Shown here: one piece after another, positions 8,970 through 16,518 of the stretch
Numbering within the stretch: the first letter of the stretch is position 1
How the letters are laid out: each line of letters starts with the position of its first letter
Source: Roseimaritima ulvae
GTDB lineage: Bacteria; Planctomycetota; Planctomycetia; Pirellulales; Pirellulaceae
Direction of reading: 5' to 3'
DNA length: 64,000 bases
Assembly (NCBI RefSeq): GCF_008065135.1
Contig: NZ_CP042914.1
Location: 930,001-994,000, forward strand
Translations under genes and position numbers: made by a program
The notes under the pieces: generated by a model
The model's database searches: none
What the model saw: only the letters and a program-made list of their open reading frames with translations
Told to the model about the DNA's origin: nothing

Positions 8970-9315
8970 GTAGCCGAAGTCGCCAGACTTTGGAAAGACA
9001 GGCCCAAGGCAAACTCGCAGGGTCTGTCCCCGCGCGTACTTTGCGGCTGAAGCCAGCTAGCAAAACAAACGCGCAGGGACTGTCCCCGCGCATGCTATTT
9101 GGTGTGATTTTGCAGCACCCGGGGCAGCGCCGCTTGCGCGCATCGGCCCCTCCCCCTAACCCCCTCCCCCAAATATTTCGCGATCAGGTTTGGGGGCGGT
9201 AGAGGACGTAGTGCGCGAAATATTTGGGGGAGGGGGGACCGGATGCGGAGTGGGGTGCGCAGGGACTGTCCCCGCGCGGCGGTCCCCGCGCGGCGGTCCC
9301 CGCGCGGCGGGGTCG
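8970..9315. repeat. Intergenic cluster of short palindromic repeats upstream of the microcompartment operon
   Basis: The 558-bp gap between the TPR and deoR genes holds no gene. It contains one GTAGCCGAAGTCGCCAGAC element (about 8970-8993), three copies of CGCAGGGACTGTCCCCGCG or a one-base variant (about 9016, 9072, 9258), and a tandem run of three CGGTCCCCGCGCGG-like units (about 9279-9312). Interleaved with these is the large inverted-repeat element at 9161-9237. The units are internally palindromic. They look like REP-type extragenic repeats. Confidence 0.75.
9161..9237. repeat. Inverted-repeat element, copy 1 (arms CCCCCAAATATTTCGCG)
   Basis: Two arms of about 22 bp (9161-9182 and 9214-9235), each with a C5/G5 run next to AAATATTT and CGCG, are exact reverse complements around a 31-bp centre. 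A second copy at 19212-19294 has the same arms, and its centre is related to this one in the opposite orientation. These are the only copies I found in the window. Confidence 0.85.
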
Positions 9316-9443
9316 TGAAAGAAAATTGCCATTTGATGATTGATTTCTGTCAGGATCCTGCGACAATCTGGCGAAACGCGGTAGATTGCGGTCACTTTTT
9401 GTTTGTTTACGCAGCTTGTGGTGCTTAGGTAGGTGTTTCCCGC
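9316..9443 (+). promoter_or_regulatory. Probable promoter/operator region of the microcompartment operon
   Basis: About 128 bp between the repeat cluster and the deoR start are clearly more AT-rich than the surroundings (e.g. GAAAGAAAATTGCCATTTG, then TTTTTGTTTGTTTACG close to the gene). This is the only non-repeat sequence before the first gene, so the promoter and a DeoR operator should be here. I could not define -35/-10 boxes or a convincing operator by eye. Confidence 0.4.
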
Positions 9444-10262
9444 ATGGCAACATTGAGCGGAAATGAGCAGAGTCGGCTGGAGTCACGGCGGCAGGAATTG
9501 CGTCGCACGCTGCAGACCCACGGGTTTGTGGCCTTGGGCGATCTGGCCTCGCGACTGGACGTCAGCGAGTCGACGATTCGTCGGGATTTGGACTTCTTGG
9601 AGGAACAAGGAGACGCTCGACGGACCCATGGTGGGGTGTTTTGGACCGGATCTCCGACCAGCATGCGGTTGTTCGAAACCCGCGAAGATTCGCTTTGGCA
9701 GCAAAAGCGTTCGATCGCGATCGCCGCCGCACGGCTGGTGGCGGACAACGAGACGATCCTCCTGGATGGAGGCAGCACGACCTACGAGTTGGCTCGGCAG
9801 TTAGTCGGCCGGCCGTTGCAGGTGGTGACCAACAGTTTGCCGGTGGCCAACCTATTTGCCGCCAGTGATACGGCGGATTTGATTCTGATTGGCGGTTACG
9901 TGCACGGCCGCACCGGCGTGACGATCGGAACGCTAGCCAACCAGGTGCTGCAGAGTTTGAACGTTAGTCAGGCGTTTTTGTCGGTCGCGGGCGTGGATTC
10001 GCGGGGGTTTTACAACAGCAATTTGTTGTTGGTGGAAACCGAGCGGATGATGATGGCGACCGCCGACCGAGCCGTGGTGATCGCCGACAGCAGCAAGTTT
10101 GGCCGGGCCAGCTTGTCGCGGTTGTGCGGATTGGGTGAGGTGCACACGGTGGTAACCGACCAGAAATTGAGCGACACCTGGCGTCAGCGGCTGCTGGACG
10201 CCGGGCCGCAATTAATATCGAGCGAAAACGAAGTCCCTATTGAACCAGTGACCCCTTCATGA
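9444..10262 (+). CDS. DeoR-family transcriptional regulator of the microcompartment operon
   Basis: 272 residues. The N-terminal DeoR helix-turn-helix is about residues 18-70 (recognition helix in [16 protein letters not shown]), followed by the RTHGGVFW hinge typical of the family. The C-terminal sugar-phosphate sensing domain contains [27 protein letters not shown] and the terminal [10 protein letters not shown] motif. DeoR repressors respond to phosphorylated sugar intermediates, here plausibly fuculose- or rhamnulose-phosphate or DHAP. Its stop overlaps the start of pduL (ATGA), so it is translated with the operon and probably autoregulates it. A DeoR gene opens the characterised Planctopirus limnophila-type locus as well. 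Confidence 0.92.
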   Translation: MATLSGNEQSRLESRRQELRRTLQTHGFVALGDLASRLDVSESTIRRDLDFLEEQGDARRTHGGVFWTGSPTSMRLFETREDSLWQQKRSIAIAAARLVADNETILLDGGSTTYELARQLVGRPLQVVTNSLPVANLFAASDTADLILIGGYVHGRTGVTIGTLANQVLQSLNVSQAFLSVAGVDSRGFYNSNLLLVETERMMMATADRAVVIADSSKFGRASLSRLCGLGEVHTVVTDQKLSDTWRQRLLDAGPQLISSENEVPIEPVTPS

Positions 10263-10966
10263 CAAATCAAAGCGTGATTGAATCCCTCGTCCGCCAAGCG
10301 GTCCGCGGCGTCTTGCAGGCCACTCCGGCCGCCGGCGTCCAGCCGCCCGGTTGGGTCGATGGCAAACCAAATTTGCGGGTCAGCATTTCGGCTCGGCACT
10401 GCCATCTGACCGATGAGCACGTTGAGATCCTGTTTGGCAAAGGTGCCAAGCTGGAGCCGGAGAAGCCCTTGTATCAGGATGGCTTTTATGCCGCGGCCCA
10501 GACCGTGATGGTGGTCGGGCCACGACGCCGAATGCTTCCCAGCGTCCGCGTGCTCGGTCCGACACGCTCGCACAGCCAGGTCGAATTGGCCCTGACCGAT
10601 TCGATCTCCCTGGGCATCGACGCCCCAACTCGCCACAGCGGCGACATCGACGGCACGCCGGGTTGCGTGTTGGTCGGTCCGGCCGGCACGGTGCAGTTGG
10701 AACGCGGCGTGATCCGCGCCGCCCGCCACGTGCATATGAATCTCCATGATTGTCAGTATTACGGCGTCGAAAACGGCGACCTGATGAAGCTGGTCGTCAA
10801 AAGTCCCGCGTGCAGTGTGACCTTTGACGATTTGTTGGTACGTGCCGACGAGGCCGCCAAGCTGGAGGTGCATATCGACACCGACGAAGGCAACGCCTGC
10901 AATCTGGAGGCCGCCGAACAGGTGGAACTGCAGAAACAAACCGATTCGTGCAAGTGCCACGGATAG
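10259..10966 (+). CDS. pduL: PduL-type phosphate acyltransferase of the microcompartment
   Basis: 235 residues. PduL moves an acyl group from CoA to phosphate, here probably lactyl-CoA to lactyl-phosphate, and frees CoA inside the shell. Two His motifs of the family that bind the two zinc ions are present: SARHCHLT near residue 44 and AARHVHMN near 158. The N-terminus ([16 protein letters not shown]) is an amphipathic helix followed by a Pro/Ala/Gly linker, which is the form of an encapsulation peptide. The C-terminus ends in a Cys-containing tail (DSCKCHG). Length matches the family. It overlaps deoR by 4 bp. Confidence 0.94.
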   Translation: MTNQSVIESLVRQAVRGVLQATPAAGVQPPGWVDGKPNLRVSISARHCHLTDEHVEILFGKGAKLEPEKPLYQDGFYAAAQTVMVVGPRRRMLPSVRVLGPTRSHSQVELALTDSISLGIDAPTRHSGDIDGTPGCVLVGPAGTVQLERGVIRAARHVHMNLHDCQYYGVENGDLMKLVVKSPACSVTFDDLLVRADEAAKLEVHIDTDEGNACNLEAAEQVELQKQTDSCKCHG

Positions 10967-11025
10967 GTCGGAACCCGGAATATTTAGTTCATAGTTAAAG
11001 CTCCTCAACTCGAAAGGTAATTCGA

Positions 11026-11319
11026 ATGGCAAACAATAATGAAGCGCTAGGCATGATCGAAACCAAAGGCTTTGTGTCTTTGGTCGAAGCGGCCGACGCA
11101 ATGATGAAAGCCGCCAACGTCAAGTTCCTCGGCTGGGACAACGTCGGCAGCGGTTTGGTCAGCGCCTTTGTGTCCGGTGATGTGGCGGCGGTCAAAGCGG
11201 CCACCGACGCCGGTGCCGCGGCAGCCGGCCGCATCGGCGAAGTGGTCAGCGTGCAAGTCATCGCGCGACCGCACGACGACATCAACAAAGTCCTGAAAGC
11301 CAAAATGGTCTCCGCCTAA
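11026..11319 (+). CDS. BMC-H hexameric shell protein 1
   Basis: 97 residues, a single Pfam BMC domain. It opens with [20 protein letters not shown], the canonical first strand and helix, and continues with the central [19 protein letters not shown] segment and the [10 protein letters not shown]-like last strand ([14 protein letters not shown]). The segment that normally lines the central hexamer pore is VGSGL. A good ribosome site (GAAAGG) precedes ATG 11026. It forms the flat hexamer tiles of the polyhedral shell. A second BMC-H follows after a repeat-filled gap. Assignment is certain; which of the two is the bulk tile is not. Confidence 0.96.
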   Translation: MANNNEALGMIETKGFVSLVEAADAMMKAANVKFLGWDNVGSGLVSAFVSGDVAAVKAATDAGAAAAGRIGEVVSVQVIARPHDDINKVLKAKMVSA

Positions 11320-11330
11320 CCGCGAGCCAG

Positions 11331-11426
11331 TGTCGCCTTTCGCTCCGCGAAAGTAGCGTTCTTACAATCTTTCGCGGAGCGAAAGCAGTGTCTTAAACAA
11401 TCTTTCGCGGAGCGAAAGACGACCAT
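11331..11426. repeat. Palindromic repeat cluster (TTCGCTCCGCGAA family), BMC-H gap
   Basis: One TTCGCTCCGCGAA unit and two TTCGCGGAGCGAA units separate the two BMC-H genes. The opposite orientation of the outer copies permits a long stem in the mRNA. Same family as at 5701, 33046 and 37303. Confidence 0.85.
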
Positions 11427-11472
11427 GAAAGCCGCTCGATGTTGAAAAGCAGACGGCGAAAACGAGCAAACG

Positions 11473-11820
11473 ATGGCAAAAAAAGCAGCCACTCCGAAAG
11501 CGGACAAAAAACAAGCGTCCTTATCCCCTACAGTTCAAAGAGTCATTGAGATGAATCAAGCAATCGGTCTGATTGAAACCAAAGGTTTGTTGGCATTGGT
11601 CGAAGCCACCGACGCCATGGCCAAAGCGGCCAACGTGGCGATCGTCAAGCGCGTCGACGTGGGCGGTGGTCTGGTCACCACGGTCGTCAGCGGCGACGTC
11701 GGCAGCGTTCGCGCCGCGGTTGAATCCGGTTCGGCCGCCGCCGCCCAAGTTGGTGAACTGGTCAGCAGCCACATCATCCCGCGTCCCGCCGAAGGCTTGG
11801 CCGAAGCCTTCCTGAAATAG
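11473..11820 (+). CDS. BMC-H hexameric shell protein 2 with Lys-rich N-terminal extension
   Basis: 115 residues from ATG 11473. The BMC domain starts at about residue 28 (AIGLIETKGLLALVEATDAM) and ends with VSSHIIPRPAEGLAEAFLK. Compared with the first BMC-H it has about 26 extra residues at the N-terminus (MAKKAATPKADKKQ), rich in Lys and Ala and probably disordered. An internal ATG at 11551 would give a standard-size protein; neither start has an obvious ribosome site, so the extension is probable, not certain. It is a paralogue of the preceding gene. The pore-region segment is VGGGL instead of VGSGL. Confidence 0.93.
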   Translation: MAKKAATPKADKKQASLSPTVQRVIEMNQAIGLIETKGLLALVEATDAMAKAANVAIVKRVDVGGGLVTTVVSGDVGSVRAAVESGSAAAAQVGELVSSHIIPRPAEGLAEAFLK

Positions 11821-11828
11821 TCGTATTG

Positions 11829-11849
11829 CACCCTCCCGGAGGGAGGGTG
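11829..11849 (+). promoter_or_regulatory. Stable intercistronic hairpin after BMC-H2
   Basis: CACCCTCCC (11829-11837) pairs perfectly with GGGAGGGTG (11841-11849) across a 3-nt loop, 9 bp downstream of the BMC-H2 stop. No T-run follows, so it is not a classical terminator. It more likely protects the 3' end of a processed shell-protein mRNA or attenuates transcription into ackA. Confidence 0.55.
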
Positions 11850-11920
11850 AAGTGAGTCCGTTTACAAATTGATGCTACGAAAGTTAGACGTCGCCATATC
11901 GCGTTAGGAACATCGGAACC

Positions 11921-13123
11921 ATGAAGGTATTAGTTGCAAATCTCGGATCAACCAGTTTTAAGTACCGGTTGTTGGACATGACCGACGAGTCCTGTCTGGC
12001 ACGCGGTGCGGTGGATCGTATCGGCGAACCTGTCAGTCAGTGTTCGGTCACGATCGGCGATTGGTCGGATTCCCAGCAACAATCGGTTCCCGATCATGGC
12101 GTCGCGGTTGAGGCTTGTTTGCAGCAATTGACGGATCCCGAGCACGGTTGCTTAAGCAGCCCCAGCGACGTTTCTGCGATTGGGTTTAAAGCGGTTCACG
12201 GGGGACGCATTTCCGGCGTGCACGTGGTCGACGATGATGTGCTGAGCGCGATGTCGGAGATGAATTCCGCGGCCCCGGCGCACAACCCGCCGTACATCGC
12301 GGCGATGCGAACGCTGGCGGAAAAGGTCTCGGACATTCCGCTGGTCGCCGCCTTTGAAACCGGATTCCATCTGTCGATCCCCGAGGCTCGACGGACCTAC
12401 GCCATTCCCAGCGAATGGACCGAAGCTTTGAACATTCAGAAGTGGGGATTTCACGGTGCCAGTCATCGTTACATCGCCACGCGAATGTCCGAGATTCTGG
12501 GACGCTCCGATGCCCGCGTGATCTCGTGTCACCTGGGAGGGAGCAGCAGTTTATGTGCGATTGAAAACGGGCAAAGCGTGGCCACCACGATGGGCATGAC
12601 GCCGCAGACCGGTTTGCCGCAAAACAATCGGGTCGGAGATTTTGACCCCTTTGCGTTGCCTTTGATCATGCAGCACACCGGTCAGTCGCTGGAGCAGGTG
12701 TTGCAGCGTTTGGCTAACGAATGTGGGCTACTGGGACTGAGTGGTCGCAGCGCCGACATCCGCGACATCGAAGTCGCGGCGGCCGAGGGCGACGCGCGTT
12801 GCCAACGGGCACTGGATGTGTATGTGGCGGAAATCCGTCGGCATCTGGGCGGCATGCTGGTGGCTTTGGGCGGCGCCGATGCGATCTGCTTTACCGCCGG
12901 GATTGGTGAAAACGGAGCGACCATCCGCGAAGCCGTTTGCGCCGGACTGGGGGACTTGGGAATCGAACTGGATGCCGCTCGAAACGCCGATCCCTCAACC
13001 AACGAACTGGGCGAAGCCACCGTGCATGGTGAGGCCAGTCGTACGCAGGTTTGGATCGTACCGACCAACGAAGAATTGATTGTGGCCCGGCAATGTTGCC
13101 AGTTGTTGCAAGCCAACGAGTAA
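11921..13123 (+). CDS. ackA: Acetate/propionate kinase family enzyme of the microcompartment pathway
   Basis: 400 residues. It converts acyl-phosphate plus ADP to acid plus ATP, here most likely lactyl-phosphate to lactate. Family motifs in order: NLGSTSFKYRLLD at the N-terminus, AVHGG, ETGFH, HGASHRYIA, the phosphate-binding CHLGGSSSLCAIENGQS, TTMGMTPQTGLP (canonical enzymes have DTSMGFTPLEG), and FTAGIGENG near the C-terminus. The altered TTMGMTPQTG loop may reflect another acyl substrate. No encapsulation-like helix is seen, so it probably acts outside the shell, giving the ATP of the pathway. It lies 100 bp after BMC-H2 and 38 bp before BMC-P1. Confidence 0.94.
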   Translation: MKVLVANLGSTSFKYRLLDMTDESCLARGAVDRIGEPVSQCSVTIGDWSDSQQQSVPDHGVAVEACLQQLTDPEHGCLSSPSDVSAIGFKAVHGGRISGVHVVDDDVLSAMSEMNSAAPAHNPPYIAAMRTLAEKVSDIPLVAAFETGFHLSIPEARRTYAIPSEWTEALNIQKWGFHGASHRYIATRMSEILGRSDARVISCHLGGSSSLCAIENGQSVATTMGMTPQTGLPQNNRVGDFDPFALPLIMQHTGQSLEQVLQRLANECGLLGLSGRSADIRDIEVAAAEGDARCQRALDVYVAEIRRHLGGMLVALGGADAICFTAGIGENGATIREAVCAGLGDLGIELDAARNADPSTNELGEATVHGEASRTQVWIVPTNEELIVARQCCQLLQANE

Positions 13124-13161
13124 ACCTTTTTAAAATTTAAAACCGTCGTTATTGAGTTCCT

Positions 13162-13470
13162 ATGTTTATCGCCCGTGTGACCGGATCGGTCGTCAGCACT
13201 CAGAAAGTCGCGTCGATGACCGGCCACAAGCTGTTGGTCGTCGAACCGTATCGACTGAACGGCGAAACACGCGACGAACTGGTCACGACCGGGCGGACGT
13301 TTATCGCCGTCGACACCTTGGGCGCCGGCGAAGATGACTACGTGTTAATCGTTCAGGGCAGCAGCGCCAGGCTGACGCCCGAAACCAGCAAACTGCCCAT
13401 CGATGCCGTGATCATCGGCATCGTCGATAGCGTTCACATCGGCAAACAAAACGTTTACGACCGCGAGTAA
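13162..13470 (+). CDS. BMC-P pentameric vertex protein 1 (EutN/CcmL family)
   Basis: 102 residues covering the whole EutN/CcmL domain: MFIARVTGSVVSTQKVASM, then LLVVEP, DTLGAGEDDYVLIVQGSSAR and the closing IDAVIIGIVDSVHI. The GAGEDDYVLIVQGSSAR-type segment is diagnostic. Pentamers close the 12 vertices of the shell. This is the longest and most canonical of the three vertex genes here. Preceded by an AT-rich stretch (TTTTTAAAATTTAAAA) and followed 84 bp later by the aldehyde dehydrogenase. Confidence 0.95.
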   Translation: MFIARVTGSVVSTQKVASMTGHKLLVVEPYRLNGETRDELVTTGRTFIAVDTLGAGEDDYVLIVQGSSARLTPETSKLPIDAVIIGIVDSVHIGKQNVYDRE

Positions 13471-13554
13471 GTAGTCCATAACTCCTCTTGTCCTTTGGCC
13501 CCGTCAGGCAGCAAACCGCGGGGAACAGAGGAAGCCTTTTTTCGAGTTAATTAT

Positions 13555-15018
13555 ATGCAATTTGACGAAAACCTGATTCGCAACGTAGTGGCTCAAGTGA
13601 TGGCCGAAGTGGGCCCGATCCCGGAATTGAAAACCGGCACCAACGGCTCGCCCGCCACCGCCGCGTCGGCCGCCGGACGCCACGGCGTGTTCACCGATGC
13701 CGATGAAGCGGTCGCCGCCGCGCGGCAAGCGTTTGAGGAGTTCTCGCGGTTCACGATGGAACAACGCCGGCGCGTGATTTCGATCATTCGCGACATCGCC
13801 ATCAGCCAGTGCGAAGAACTGGGCACGATGGAAATGGAAGAAACCCAGATCGGCCGTCTGGAGCATAAAATCGAAAAACTCAAGGCGTTGGGGGAGCTGA
13901 GTCCGGGGACGGAGTTCTTCACCACCCAGGCGTTTAGTGGCGACCACGGGTTGGCGATTATTGAACGAGCCCCGTTTGGCGTGATCGGCGCGATCACCCC
14001 CGTCACACACAGCTTGCCGACGATCACCGGCAACGCCGTCAGCATGCTGGCCGGCGGCAACACCGTGGTGGTCAATCCGCATCCCTCAGGCAAACGCGTG
14101 GCCACCGAAGGGGTTCGTCGCTACAACGAAGCCATCCATCGCGAAATGGGCATCGACAACTTGATCTGTGTGATTGCCGAACCCACTTTGGAATCGGCTA
14201 ACGCCATGTTTGCCAATCGCGATATCGCGTTGATCTGTGTGACCGGTGGACCAGCCGTCGGTCGTGCCGCGCTCCGCAGCGGCAAACGAGCGATCGTCGC
14301 CGGCCCCGGCAATCCTCCCGTGGTGGTCGACGAAACCGCGGATCTGGATCGCGCCGCCGAGTCGATCATTCAGGGTGGCGCGTACGACAACAACCTGCTG
14401 TGTATCGCCGAAAAAGAAGTCTTTGTGGTGGACAGCGTGTTCGACGCCATGATGGCCGCCATGCAGCGTGCTGGAGCGGTCAAGTTGGACGCTTCGCAAA
14501 TCGATCAACTGACCAGTAAGGCGATCGTCCAAGTCGGCGACGACAACCACGACGCGGCTTGCAAAGATTTTATTGGTCGCGACGCCTCAGTGCTGGCCGC
14601 CGCTGCCGGAGTGCATGTGCCCGATTCGGTCGAATTGTTGTTTGGTGAAACCGACGAACACCATCCGTTTGTCTCCGTCGAACAGATGATGCCCTTCATC
14701 CCCTTCGTGCGAGCTCGCGACGTCGATCACGCCATCGACATGGCCAAGCAGTACGAACACGGGTTCCGGCATACGGCGATCATTCATTCACGCAACATCC
14801 GCAACATGACCAAGATGGGCCGTGCTCTGGACACCACGCTGTTCGTCAAAAACGGTCCCTGCATGGCCAGCTTGGGGCTCGGTGGCGAAGGCTACCTGTC
14901 GTTCTCCATCGCCGGCCCCACCGGTGAAGGCGTTACCAGCCCGGTCACGTTCACCCGCGAACGACGCTGCAGCATGATCGACGACCTGAACGTCGTCGGC
15001 AGCCCCGACATGGTTTGA
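13555..15018 (+). CDS. CoA-acylating aldehyde dehydrogenase (PduP-like), encapsulated
   Basis: 487 residues from ATG 13555; the frame is open from 13495, but ATG 13555 starts exactly at an encapsulation-type helix ([18 protein letters not shown]) followed by a Pro/Gly/Ala linker. The rest is an aldehyde dehydrogenase fold: cofactor region [42 protein letters not shown], and the catalytic Cys in [15 protein letters not shown] as in PduP/EutE. Expected reaction: L-lactaldehyde + CoA + NAD to lactyl-CoA + NADH inside the shell. The product goes to PduL. Length is typical for PduP. Confidence 0.95.
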   Translation: MQFDENLIRNVVAQVMAEVGPIPELKTGTNGSPATAASAAGRHGVFTDADEAVAAARQAFEEFSRFTMEQRRRVISIIRDIAISQCEELGTMEMEETQIGRLEHKIEKLKALGELSPGTEFFTTQAFSGDHGLAIIERAPFGVIGAITPVTHSLPTITGNAVSMLAGGNTVVVNPHPSGKRVATEGVRRYNEAIHREMGIDNLICVIAEPTLESANAMFANRDIALICVTGGPAVGRAALRSGKRAIVAGPGNPPVVVDETADLDRAAESIIQGGAYDNNLLCIAEKEVFVVDSVFDAMMAAMQRAGAVKLDASQIDQLTSKAIVQVGDDNHDAACKDFIGRDASVLAAAAGVHVPDSVELLFGETDEHHPFVSVEQMMPFIPFVRARDVDHAIDMAKQYEHGFRHTAIIHSRNIRNMTKMGRALDTTLFVKNGPCMASLGLGGEGYLSFSIAGPTGEGVTSPVTFTRERRCSMIDDLNVVGSPDMV

Positions 15019-15155
15019 AGTTTGAAGTTTGCCCATCGCGTGTGAGGCCGTGGTCGGTGAGCAGCCCGTTGCAGTGGTGGACGTATTCGCCGGCGCCTGC
15101 GGCTACGGGTTAAACGATCACTGTCCCACTCACCAACAACCAACAACCAACAACC

Positions 15156-15413
15156 ATGCAACCTGCACTCGTCCTCGGATCGGCTCGCGCGACCGTCAAG
15201 CATGACAGCTTGAACGGCGAGCGGTTATTGGTCTTGCAGCCCTTGGGCGTGGACGACGCCGCAGATGGTCCGCCGCTGCTGGGACTCGATCACCTGGGCG
15301 CCCGCAAGGGCGACCGCGTGATGCTGACCAGCGACGGGGCCTACACCCGCGAGATACTCAATCACGACAACACGCCCGCACGCTGGACCGTGCTAGGGTT
15401 AATCGACGGATAA
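15156..15413 (+). CDS. BMC-P pentameric vertex protein 2 (short)
   Basis: 85 residues with the EutN/CcmL pattern: ALVLGSARATVKHDSLNGER, LLVLQPLG, GARKGDRVMLTSDGAY and the closing WTVLGLIDG. The nucleating GAxxGDxV(L)ΨxxG core and the final V(L/I)GΨΨD strand place it in the family despite low similarity to the other two. It lacks the C-terminal tail seen in BMC-P1. A 137-bp gap containing short AACAACC/TTGAAGT repeats separates it from the aldehyde dehydrogenase. Three distinct vertex genes is the number described for planctomycete-type loci. Confidence 0.9.
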   Translation: MQPALVLGSARATVKHDSLNGERLLVLQPLGVDDAADGPPLLGLDHLGARKGDRVMLTSDGAYTREILNHDNTPARWTVLGLIDG

Positions 15414-15416
15414 AAA

Positions 15417-15521
15417 GTACGTCAGCCTTTCCAGGCTGACATCCCACAAGCCACGTACACGCCCAAGCATCACACACCGAGTAACCGGACACTGCTGTCA
15501 GGCTAAAAAAGCCGGACGTAC
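15417..15521. repeat. Hairpin repeat (GTCAGCCTTTCCAGGCTGAC family) in the BMC operon
   Basis: Most of the 112-bp gap after BMC-P2 is a repeat unit. GTCAGCCT (15421-15428) pairs with AGGCTGAC (15433-15440) as a tight hairpin, and outer GTAC ends flank 15417 and 15521, the latter after a second CAGGCTAAAAAAGCC stem. Related elements are at 29249-29378 and 38864-38920. Confidence 0.75.
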
Positions 15522-15525
15522 AACG

Positions 15526-16182
15526 ATGAACCATTCCTCTGACACGATCGATCCACGCATGGTCCAAGGGATCGTGCGCGAAGTGTTGGAGCGGTTACGT
15601 CCGGAGGTGGCCGCTGAGTCGCCAGCGGCGCCCGAGATCTTTCCGCATCGCTTGATTACCGTGGAAACGCTGCAACAAGTTGGGCCCGGGCAGTCGCGGA
15701 TTGTCGTTCCTGCTCGGGCGATCGTGACGCCCGCAGCGGCCGACGAAGCCAAGCTTCGCAATCTGGTCATCGAACGGGCTTGTCCGGCGGCCAGCGAGAT
15801 CGCCGCGGCGCCCGTTCGGGCATCGCTGTGGTTGGTCGATGCGGATCCACAACAACGCGACGCAACGATTAGTAGGCAATTGAATTCCCGTGGTGTGAAC
15901 CTTGCCTCGCGATCGTTGGCCGATGCCATCGACGGCCTGGCAGCTGGCGAAGTCAACACCGTGGTGGTGTTGGCCGATCTGCCGGCCACCGTGGTCTGCA
16001 AATCTTGCCGGAACCCAAAAGTTCGCGCTGCAGCGATTCGCACAGTGGATGAATTGCAACGGATCGAACTGGCCCTGCATCCCAATCTGTGGGTGTTGGA
16101 CATGCATTCGATGGCGCTGCCTCAAGCGGTGGCGTTGGTGGAGCGTTGTGTTCGTCTATCGACAACGGGAGCCCTGTCATGA
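15526..16182 (+). CDS. Microcompartment-associated RpiB/LacA-like protein without catalytic Cys
   Basis: 218 residues; usually called hypothetical. It starts with an amphipathic helix (DPRMVQGIVREVLERLRPEV) plus Ala/Pro linker, the form of an encapsulation peptide. The middle has an IVTPAAADEAKLRN stretch recalling the TPAARD segment of other BMC-associated proteins. Residues from about 142 align without gaps to the C-terminal half of ribose-5-phosphate isomerase B as I recall it: AAGEVNTVVVLADLP against the family's GEVDGGILICGTG, then KVRAA for GIRA and HPNLWVL for the DTNVL segment. The catalytic Cys of RpiB corresponds to Ala here, and the GTG loop is lost. A structural or regulatory lumen protein derived from RpiB is inferred. 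Its stop overlaps BMC-P3 (ATGA). Confidence 0.65.
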   Translation: MNHSSDTIDPRMVQGIVREVLERLRPEVAAESPAAPEIFPHRLITVETLQQVGPGQSRIVVPARAIVTPAAADEAKLRNLVIERACPAASEIAAAPVRASLWLVDADPQQRDATISRQLNSRGVNLASRSLADAIDGLAAGEVNTVVVLADLPATVVCKSCRNPKVRAAAIRTVDELQRIELALHPNLWVLDMHSMALPQAVALVERCVRLSTTGALS

Positions 16183-16460
16183 AGATCGCGCGTGTGATCG
16201 GTACCGTCACGCTGGCACGCATGCATCCGGCGATGCAAGGCGCTCGGCTGCGTTGTGTCGAACAGTTGGCCACGATCGACGACCTTGACCAGCCCGTCTA
16301 CGGCGGTGAGACGATTGTCGCCTGGGACCTGTGCGGTTCAGGGCTCGACGATTGTGTCGCCATGGCCGAAGGCCCCGAAGCCGCTCAACCCTTGAAGCCC
16401 CGAACCGTACCGATCGACGCCTCAATCGTGGCCGTGCTCGATCACGTCGACGTCGATTAA
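16179..16460 (+). CDS. BMC-P pentameric vertex protein 3
   Basis: 93 residues from ATG 16179, which overlaps the preceding stop by 4 bp; the frame is open upstream but only inside that gene. The EutN/CcmL domain is clear: MKIARVIGTVTLARMHPAM, then VAWDLCGSGLDDCVAMAEG (the GAGxGDxVLxAxG core in a variant form) and IDASIVAVLDHVDVD at the end. Translational coupling with the RpiB-like gene suggests stoichiometric production of the two. Confidence 0.93.
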   Translation: MKIARVIGTVTLARMHPAMQGARLRCVEQLATIDDLDQPVYGGETIVAWDLCGSGLDDCVAMAEGPEAAQPLKPRTVPIDASIVAVLDHVDVD

Positions 16461-16518
16461 TTTTCCAAACCAACTCGCCCCCTCCCCAATTCAAATCCTT
16501 TTCGACCGGAGCAACGCA

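Noticed and set aside
11829-11849. Rho-independent terminator after BMC-H2
   Set aside because: Stable stem but no following T-run, and ackA of the same pathway lies downstream.
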